DNA from: Microtetraspora glauca
GTDB lineage: Bacteria > Actinomycetota > Actinomycetes > Streptosporangiales > Streptosporangiaceae
Direction of reading: 5' to 3'
DNA: 64,000 nucleotides
NCBI GenBank assembly: GCA_001570385.1
Contig: BBYL01000019.1
Coordinates: 62,001-126,000 of the forward strand
In this document: positions 58,855 through 64,000 of the stretch, in pieces
How positions within the stretch are numbered: the stretch's first letter is position 1
Layout: every line of letters begins with the position of its first letter
Made by a program: the position numbers and the translations under genes
Notes under the pieces: model-generated
The model's database searches: none
Seen by the model: the letters and a program-made list of their open reading frames with translations, nothing else
Told to the model about the DNA's origin: nothing

Positions 58855-59816
58855 CCCCGGTGCTCGAACTCGACCACGTCACCCGCCGCTTCCCGGCGGG
58901 GCGGCGGCAGACGGTCCACGCGGTGGAGGACGTGTCGTTCCGGATCGATCCCGGCGAGACGCTCGCCATCGTGGGCGAGTCCGGCTGCGGCAAGTCGACC
59001 GTCGCCCGGCTCGCCGTCGGCCTGCTCCCTCCCACGAGGGGCGCCGTACGCATCGGGGGCGTCCCCGCCGGCACGCGGATGGACCGGGAGACCCGCCGTC
59101 AGGTGCAGTTCGTCTCGCAGAACCCGTGGTCGGCGCTCAACCCGCGCAAGACCATCGGCCACAGCGTGGGCCAGCCCCTGGCCGTCCACGGCCTGTGCCG
59201 GTCGGCGGCCGAGCGGGCCGAGCGCGTCGCCGAGCTGCTGGAGCAGGTCGGCCTCCCCGCGCACTACGCGGCCCGCCGCCCCGGCGGAGTGAGCGGCGGG
59301 GAACTGCAGCGGGTCACCGTCGCCCGGGCGCTCGCCGCCCGCCCCCGTGCGATCGTCCTGGACGAACCGACGGCGAGCCTGGACGTGGGCGTCAAGGCCA
59401 CCGTGGTCAACCTGCTGCTCGACCTTCGCTCCGCACTCGGCCTGGCGTACGTGCTGATCACCCACGAGCTGGACATCGCCCGGCACCTCGCCACCAGGGT
59501 CGCCGTGATGTACCTGGGCAGGATCGTCGAGCAGGGCCCGGCCGACGAGGTCTTCTCCGCGCCGCGACATCCCTACACGCGCATGCTGCTGGCCGCCGTA
59601 CCGGTGCCCGACCCCGCGCGCCGCAATCTGGTCGCGCTCTCCGGCGAGGTGCCCTCGGCCGTCCATCCCCCTCCTGGGTGCGCCTTCCACCCCCGCTGCC
59701 CGTACGTCGAGGACGCGTGCAGGGAGGCGGTCCCGCGGCTGATCGCCGTCGGCGACCGGCACAGCGCCTGCCTGCGCGACGGCGAGATCCCCGCCGACGC
59801 CGCAGGGGGTGCCTGA
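58851..59816 (+). CDS. Dpp/Opp-type ABC ATPase 2
   Basis: The 321-residue ATPase has Walker A VGESGCGKSTVARLAVG, FVSQNPWSALNPRKTI, signature VSGGELQRVTV and Walker B AIVLDEPTASLD. A Cys motif CAFHPRCPYVEDACREAVP is present near the end. GTG 58851 overlaps ATPase 1 by 4 bp. The strong hairpin at 59806-59839 covers its last codons. Confidence 0.9.
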   Translation: MTPVLELDHVTRRFPAGRRQTVHAVEDVSFRIDPGETLAIVGESGCGKSTVARLAVGLLPPTRGAVRIGGVPAGTRMDRETRRQVQFVSQNPWSALNPRKTIGHSVGQPLAVHGLCRSAAERAERVAELLEQVGLPAHYAARRPGGVSGGELQRVTVARALAARPRAIVLDEPTASLDVGVKATVVNLLLDLRSALGLAYVLITHELDIARHLATRVAVMYLGRIVEQGPADEVFSAPRHPYTRMLLAAVPVPDPARRNLVALSGEVPSAVHPPPGCAFHPRCPYVEDACREAVPRLIAVGDRHSACLRDGEIPADAAGGA

Positions 59817-59839
59817 CCGATGCTCCGCCAGGCACCCCC
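59806..59839 (+). terminator. terminator hairpin at the end of the importer operon
   Basis: GGGGGTGCCTG (59806-59816) and its exact complement (59829-59839) form an 11-bp stem with a 12-base loop overlapping the last codons of ATPase 2. An alternative 8-bp stem, GGCACCCC with 59852-59859, could form instead. It separates the operon from the convergent neocarzinostatin-fold gene. Confidence 0.7.
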
Positions 59840-59882
59840 TCGGGGCGGGCCGGGGTGCCGGTCCGCCCGATCTGATCGTGAC

Positions 59883-60491
59883 TTACCGGCGTCGCAGGAA
59901 GGTGATCGCACCGCCGATCCCGGCGAGAACCACGACGGCGATGACCACGATGAGGGGGAGGGGGATTCCCCCGTCGTCATCCGTCGCGGCCGACGGCGCC
60001 GCGTCGGTAGTCGTTGCGGGACTCGTGGGCGGCGAATCGGCGGCGGGACTCTCGGTGGCGCCCGACGCGGCGGCGAACGTGAGGGGTAGCTGGGTGAAGT
60101 TCGCGGTGTCCCGGGGGTTGGCCGGGTCGTTGGTCATGAGAGCGCAGGTCGTCGCGGTGCAATCGGTCGAACCGAACACGGCGGCCGGTGTCATCGTGGT
60201 CTCCAGTCCGCCGTCGGCGTCGGTGGTGACCCGCGCGAAGCTCCCCGTGTCACACGCCTTCCCGGGCGGCTGCTTGGTGTCGCAGAGGGCGACGAACAGC
60301 GTCGTCTTCGGTGTGAACCCCGTTCCGGTGACCGTGATCTCGGTTCCCGGGGCCAGATCGGTGCTCTGGCTCGCGGTCAGCTCCGGCTTGGCCGGCGCAG
60401 CGGCGGCCTCTCCGGCGAGCGGTGGGGCGATGGCGAAGGTGATGGCCAGCGCGGTGACGAGCCGTGCGCGCGCTGAACGACTGCAGGGCAT
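59883..60491 (-). CDS. membrane-anchored neocarzinostatin-fold surface protein
   Basis: The 202-residue protein has a signal peptide (ARLVTALAITFAIAPPLAGE) and an Ig-like domain of the neocarzinostatin family: LAPGTEITVTGTGFTPKTTL, VALCDTKQPPGKACDTGSF and FGSTDCTATTCALMTNDP, with two disulfide-type Cys pairs. A Ser/Thr/Pro/Asp linker and C-terminal helix IPLPLIVVIAVVVLAGIGGA then RRR anchor it to the membrane. Similar domains sit near heme-uptake genes in actinomycetes, from memory, so it may bind heme or another hydrophobic ligand. GGGAGG precedes ATG 60491. A shared heme/iron palindrome is in its divergent promoter region. Confidence 0.75.
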   Translation of the reverse strand: MPCSRSARARLVTALAITFAIAPPLAGEAAAAPAKPELTASQSTDLAPGTEITVTGTGFTPKTTLFVALCDTKQPPGKACDTGSFARVTTDADGGLETTMTPAAVFGSTDCTATTCALMTNDPANPRDTANFTQLPLTFAAASGATESPAADSPPTSPATTTDAAPSAATDDDGGIPLPLIVVIAVVVLAGIGGAITFLRRR

Positions 60492-60557
60492 TGGTGCCTC
60501 CCTTGTGTTCCAAGACGAGCCGATTGACGTCCCCGATCACTTGCGGAACACAGTTTC

Positions 60558-60572
60558 ACGACATAGTGTCAT
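60558..60572. promoter_or_regulatory. heme/iron palindrome site 4 (upstream of VIT1 and NCS-fold gene)
   Basis: CGACATAGTGTCAT, within TTTCACGACATAGTGTCATA, matches site 1 of the heme-oxygenase promoter closely, including the flanking TTTC and AAA. It lies 68 bp from the NCS-fold gene start and 94 bp from the VIT1 start, so it may serve both. Confidence 0.65.
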
Positions 60573-60665
60573 AAAACAAGAGCCTCGAAGCTCTCTGATT
60601 CCCCTGAGCCCCCTCCGACGATTCCCCGGCCTTCCGGGCGCGGTCGGCAGGCGGAAAGGACGCAT

Positions 60666-61385
60666 ATGAGCGTGGACGTAGCGCTTCCACCGGCCGAAAG
60701 ACACCAGCACCATCGAGACGTCACCGGAGGCTGGCTGCGGCCGGCCGTGTTCGGCGCGATGGATGGGCTGATCTCCAACTTCGCTCTCATCAGCGGTGTG
60801 GTGGGGGGCGGCGCCTCCAACACGATCGTGGTCGTGACCGGGCTGGCCGGGCTGGCGGCCGGTGCCTTCTCCATGGCCGCGGGCGAGTACACCTCGGTCG
60901 CCTCGCAGGCCGAGCTGATGCGGGCCGAGATCGACATCGAGAAGGCCGAGTTGGAACGCGACCCCGAGGGCGAGCTGGCGGAACTCGTCGCGCTCTACGA
61001 GGCCCGCGGCCTGGACGCGGAGACCGCCGAGGGAGTCGCCAGGCAGCTCACCGCACAGCCCGAACTCGCCTGGCGCGTGCACGTCCGCGAGGAGCTGGGG
61101 GTGGATCCCGACGACCTTCCCTCTCCTTATGTCGCCGCGTTCTCCTCGTTCACCGCGTTCGCCATGGGAGCGATCGTCCCCTTGGTGCCGTTCATGCTCG
61201 GCGCGACCGGGCTCGCCGTGGCCGCGGTGATCAGCGTGCTCGGCCTGCTGGGCGCCGGCGCGGTCGTCGCCCGGCTCACGGCACGCCCCTGGTGGAAGGG
61301 CGCGTTGCGCCAGCTGGCGCTGGGCGTGGCCGCCGCCGCGGCCACCTTCGGCATCGGCAGCCTCGTCGGAACCAGCCTCTCCTGA
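60666..61385 (+). CDS. VIT1/CCC1-family iron/manganese transporter
   Basis: The 239-residue protein has the VIT family start GAMDGLISNFALISGVVGGG, the AAGEYTSVASQAELMRAEID cytosolic metal-binding segment, and ELAELVALYEARGLDAETAE, then C-terminal helices with AFAMGAIVPLVPFMLG. It should move Fe(II) or Mn(II) out of the cytoplasm, protecting from iron released by heme oxygenase. GGAAAGGACGC precedes ATG 60666. Probable first gene of an operon with the next three. Confidence 0.9.
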   Translation: MSVDVALPPAERHQHHRDVTGGWLRPAVFGAMDGLISNFALISGVVGGGASNTIVVVTGLAGLAAGAFSMAAGEYTSVASQAELMRAEIDIEKAELERDPEGELAELVALYEARGLDAETAEGVARQLTAQPELAWRVHVREELGVDPDDLPSPYVAAFSSFTAFAMGAIVPLVPFMLGATGLAVAAVISVLGLLGAGAVVARLTARPWWKGALRQLALGVAAAAATFGIGSLVGTSLS

Positions 61386-61408
61386 CAACAGAAAGGGTCC
61401 GTTGAACC

Positions 61409-61864
61409 ATGGGCATCAGAGAAGAAATGCCGTTGCTCGCCCGGCACGAAGGGGAGTGGGAGGGCACCTACGTCTACGTCGACGCCGACGGGAAGATTGT
61501 CGACTCGCACCGCTCCCACCTCACCTGCACCCTCGGCGACGGAACGGACGGGTGGGACTACCACCAGGTGAACGTCTACACCTGGGAGGACGGAAGGACC
61601 GAGGAGCACCGCTTCCCCGGCACCTACCTGGGCGGCGGACACTGCGGCTTCGACACGGACCGGCTCACGGGCGAGTTCTGGGGGGTCGACGACAACACGA
61701 TCTACCTCTCGTGGATCTACAAGGAGAAGGGCGCCGACCTGCGCCTGTTCGAGCTGATCGTGCTGAGCGAGGACGGCAACCACCGGAACCGGGTCTGGCA
61801 GTGGATCCTGTCGGGCATCTGCGTCCAGCGGACTCTGATCAACGAGACACGCGTCGTGGCATGA
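61409..61864 (+). CDS. DUF3598-like (calycin-fold) protein
   Basis: The 151-residue protein begins EEMPLLARHEGEWEGTYVYV and includes SHLTCTLGDGTDGWDYHQVN, FPGTYLGGGHCGFDTDRLTG and LSEDGNHRNRVWQWILSGIC, as in DUF3598/lipocalin-like proteins that accompany acyl-CoA ligases. A small-molecule-binding or hydratase role is possible. It overlaps the ligase gene by 4 bp (ATGA) and follows VIT1 by 23 bp. Confidence 0.7.
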   Translation: MGIREEMPLLARHEGEWEGTYVYVDADGKIVDSHRSHLTCTLGDGTDGWDYHQVNVYTWEDGRTEEHRFPGTYLGGGHCGFDTDRLTGEFWGVDDNTIYLSWIYKEKGADLRLFELIVLSEDGNHRNRVWQWILSGICVQRTLINETRVVA

Positions 61865-63354
61865 GAGCGCAGCTGTCGATCGCCGGCGGCGTACGCGAGT
61901 TCGCCGCCGCCACCCCCTCGGCCGTCGCGGTCATCGACGGCGACAGGCGGCTCAGCTACGCGGCGCTTCACGACCGGTCGAGTCGGCTGGCCAACGCCCT
62001 GCTCTCCCGCGGCCTGACCTCCGGGGACACGGTGGCCCTCCTGCTGGCCAACCAGCTGGAGTACCCGGAGGCGGCGGCCGGCCTGGCCAAGGCCGGGCTG
62101 GTGATGGTCCCGCTCAACCCGCGCCTGACCCCGCCGGAGATCGCGTTCATCGTCGAGCACTCCCGGGCGCGGGCGCTGATCGTGGACGTGACGCTCGCCG
62201 ACAGGGCCGAAACCGCCCTCGCCGCGGCGGAACCCGTGCTGGTCACCGGCGACGGCGGAACCTACGAAGCCGCGCTGGCCGCCGCGCACGGCACCGACCC
62301 CCGTGTCCCGGTGAGCGAGAACGATCCGTTCTGCGTGGCCTACACCTCCGGAACGACCGGCGCCCCGAAAGGCGTCATGATCAGCCACCGGTCCCGGGTG
62401 CTCACCTTCTATGCCTCGGCGCTGGAGTGGGGGCTCGGGCCGGGGCGCCGCTCGATCGCGGTGGCGCCGATGTACCACGGAGCGGGGTTCGCGTTCGGCT
62501 ACGCCGCCGTCCACACCGGCGGCACGGTTTCCATGCTGCGTTCCTGGGACCCGGAACAGCTGCTCGCGATGATCGAGAAGGACCGGGCACAGTCGGTCTT
62601 CATGGTGCCGACCCACGCCCAGACGATCCGCGCGCTCGGCGACCTCACCCTGCGCCGGAGGGATCTGAGCAGTCTCGACACCCTGTTCTTCAACGCCGCC
62701 GCGCTGCCGGTCCCGCTGAAGGAGTGGGTGCTCGACACGTTTCCCCACGTCGGCGTGCACGAGCTGTACGGCTCGACCGAGGCGGGGATCGTCACCAACC
62801 TGCGCCCGGCGGACGCCGGGCGCAAAGCCGGATCCGTCGGCCACCCGTGGTTCATGACCGAGGTCAGGATCGTGGACGAGGCGGGCGTCGCCGTACCGGC
62901 GGGGACCGCGGGCGAGCTCTTCAGCCGGTCGCCGTACCTCATGAACGGCTATCTGCGCGACCCCGGCGCCACGCGGGCCTGCATGACCGACGACGGCTTC
63001 CTCACCAGCGGCGACATCGCCGTCAGCGATGAGGAGGGGTTCATCAGGATCGTCGACCGCAAGAAGGACCTGATCATCACCGGCGGCGTCAACGTCTACC
63101 CCCGGGATGTCGAGATCGCGATCGACGAGTGCCCGGGAGTCATGGAGTCCGCCGTCATCGGAGAGCACGACGAGACCTGGGGCGAACGCGTCGTCGCCTA
63201 TGTGGTCGGTGAGACCACCGCGGATGAGATCGAGGCCCGTCTCCGGCCCCGTCTCGCCGGTTACAAGATCCCCAAGACCATCCGCTTCGTGCCGAGACTG
63301 CCGCGCAACAGTGCCGGGAAGGTCCTCAAGCGCGAGCTCAGGAAGGACGTCTGA
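61861..63354 (+). CDS. ANL-superfamily acyl-CoA ligase
   Basis: The 497-residue enzyme has the adenylation signatures YTSGTTGAPKGVMISHRS, HELYGSTEAGIVTNLRP, SGDIAV, DRKKDLIITGGVNVYPRDVE and the catalytic Lys in RNSAGKVLKREL. It activates a carboxylic acid as AMP ester and transfers it to CoA. The substrate is unknown; the linked DUF3598 and cupin genes suggest catabolism of an aromatic or terpenoid acid. Coupled to upstream and downstream genes by overlaps. Confidence 0.92.
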   Translation: MRAQLSIAGGVREFAAATPSAVAVIDGDRRLSYAALHDRSSRLANALLSRGLTSGDTVALLLANQLEYPEAAAGLAKAGLVMVPLNPRLTPPEIAFIVEHSRARALIVDVTLADRAETALAAAEPVLVTGDGGTYEAALAAAHGTDPRVPVSENDPFCVAYTSGTTGAPKGVMISHRSRVLTFYASALEWGLGPGRRSIAVAPMYHGAGFAFGYAAVHTGGTVSMLRSWDPEQLLAMIEKDRAQSVFMVPTHAQTIRALGDLTLRRRDLSSLDTLFFNAAALPVPLKEWVLDTFPHVGVHELYGSTEAGIVTNLRPADAGRKAGSVGHPWFMTEVRIVDEAGVAVPAGTAGELFSRSPYLMNGYLRDPGATRACMTDDGFLTSGDIAVSDEEGFIRIVDRKKDLIITGGVNVYPRDVEIAIDECPGVMESAVIGEHDETWGERVVAYVVGETTADEIEARLRPRLAGYKIPKTIRFVPRLPRNSAGKVLKRELRKDV

Positions 63355-64000
63355 ATGCGCCCGCACGTTGAACTGATCCACGACGACGACTACATCTGGC
63401 ATGCGGCGGAGCTCGTCAGCGGTGAGGGGCGGGCCAGCGAGCGCCGCCTGTCCGTCGACGAGGAGGACGGCTCCTCGTCGCTCCGGATCGACTTCCACAC
63501 CGATTGGGGCCGCGGGCCGGGCATCCACCACGCCGACACCGAGTACTACGTGCTCGAAGGCTCGATGACGTACGGCGGCCGCGAGATCGGCAAGGGCGGC
63601 TACGTCTACGCGCCGCAGGGCGTCCCCACCGACGCGATCACCTTCGCCGAGGGCACCCGGATCCTGCACTACCGCGAGTACGGCGACGCCGGCTTCGACC
63701 CGGTGGACGGCCTGAACGCCCCGCGCTGGGCGGACGCGCGCGAGGACGTCATCGTCATCGACAGCGAGGCCATGAACTGGGACGCGGTGCCGAACCCCGG
63801 CCCCATGCCCGGCCTGTTCATCAAGTACCTGCACGTCGACCCGGTCACCGGCTTCTACACCCGCCTGGTGTTCTGCCAGGAGGGCTGGACCGACCACCGG
63901 CTCGCCCATCACCCCTGCTACGAGGAGGCGTACACCACCCAGGGCCACATGGAGTACAACTTCGGCACGCTCGACCAGGGCAGCTACTTCTTCCGCCCGG
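63355..64000 (+). CDS. DUF4437-like bicupin protein, 3' end outside window
   Basis: The frame starts at ATG 63355, right after the ligase stop, and stays open to the end of the window (215 codons). It has two cupin repeats: GIHHADTEYYVLEGSMTYGG and HRLAHHPCYEEAYTTQGHME, with conserved His/Glu metal ligands in both. Bicupins of this kind may be dioxygenases, decarboxylases or isomerases. It is likely part of the acyl-CoA ligase operon. Confidence 0.8.
   Translation, partial: MRPHVELIHDDDYIWHAAELVSGEGRASERRLSVDEEDGSSSLRIDFHTDWGRGPGIHHADTEYYVLEGSMTYGGREIGKGGYVYAPQGVPTDAITFAEGTRILHYREYGDAGFDPVDGLNAPRWADAREDVIVIDSEAMNWDAVPNPGPMPGLFIKYLHVDPVTGFYTRLVFCQEGWTDHRLAHHPCYEEAYTTQGHMEYNFGTLDQGSYFFRP

Noticed and set aside
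61717..63948. 743-residue minus-strand frame over the acyl-CoA ligase
   Set aside because: Shadow frame; the opposite strand has a full ANL enzyme with all motifs.
1..64000. tRNA, rRNA, intact insertion sequence or prophage genes
   Set aside because: I saw no tRNA cloverleaf, rRNA stretch, complete transposase or phage structural gene; only a doubtful integrase fragment.

Overview
The window is high-GC DNA with many GTG starts, four-base stop/start overlaps and strong Shine-Dalgarno sites. The gene families (PucR, Acg-type nitroreductase, DUF1876, DUF1918, neocarzinostatin-fold protein, XRE/Map pair) point to a filamentous actinomycete. A member of the Streptosporangiales is my best guess, inferred from gene content only.

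Layout. 1-6.0 kb: adenine salvage (NCS1 permease, two unrelated adenine deaminases), then PucR and TenA on the other strand. 6.0-6.6 kb: two gene stumps. 6.6-12.8 kb: a FAD monooxygenase, then a compact RiPP locus on the minus strand: C39-peptidase ABC exporter, 50-residue double-glycine precursor, ATP-grasp ligase and PpiC-related maturation protein. 13-18.3 kb: oxidoreductases, APC permease, hemerythrin-domain lipoprotein. 18.5-21.9 kb: a decayed cytochrome c biogenesis/oxidase block (ccmC, ccmE, ccmF, coxB). 22-28 kb: patatin lipase, glycosyltransferase, a DoxX/MarR/extradiol-dioxygenase unit with three phased operators, His-rich protein, LLM oxidoreductase. 28-34 kb: more stumps, Acg nitroreductase, HAD phosphatase, methyltransferase, a secreted Trp/His/Arg repeat protein, a two-domain VOC protein. 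34-39 kb: XRE/methionine aminopeptidase pair, CBS-BON protein, DUF1876, PolX with PHP domain, DUF1918. 39-45.8 kb: group 3b-type [NiFe] hydrogenase with a frameshifted maturation protease, nicotinate phosphoribosyltransferase, DUF1540. 45.8-53.2 kb: a complete nine-gene V/A-type ATPase operon. 53.4-61.4 kb: heme oxygenase, a five-gene Dpp-type ABC importer, a membrane-anchored neocarzinostatin-fold protein and a VIT1-type iron transporter, tied together by a shared palindromic site. 61.4 kb to the end: DUF3598-like protein, acyl-CoA ligase, cut-off bicupin.

Three themes stand out. First, the RiPP locus has an unusual core peptide, and a 12-bp hairpin between precursor and modifying enzymes that could set their ratio. 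Second, the repeated CGACAYAKYGTCRK site near heme oxygenase, the Dpp importer and the VIT1 transporter suggests an uncharacterised heme/iron regulon. Third, Acg, CBS-BON, DUF1876, DUF1918, pncB and hydrogenase genes resemble a DosR-type dormancy set, with DosR-like boxes before two transcription units.

Erosion is marked. At least ten genes are stumps or carry stops or frameshifts. Three sites look like deletion scars where two oppositely oriented genes are cut at one joint.
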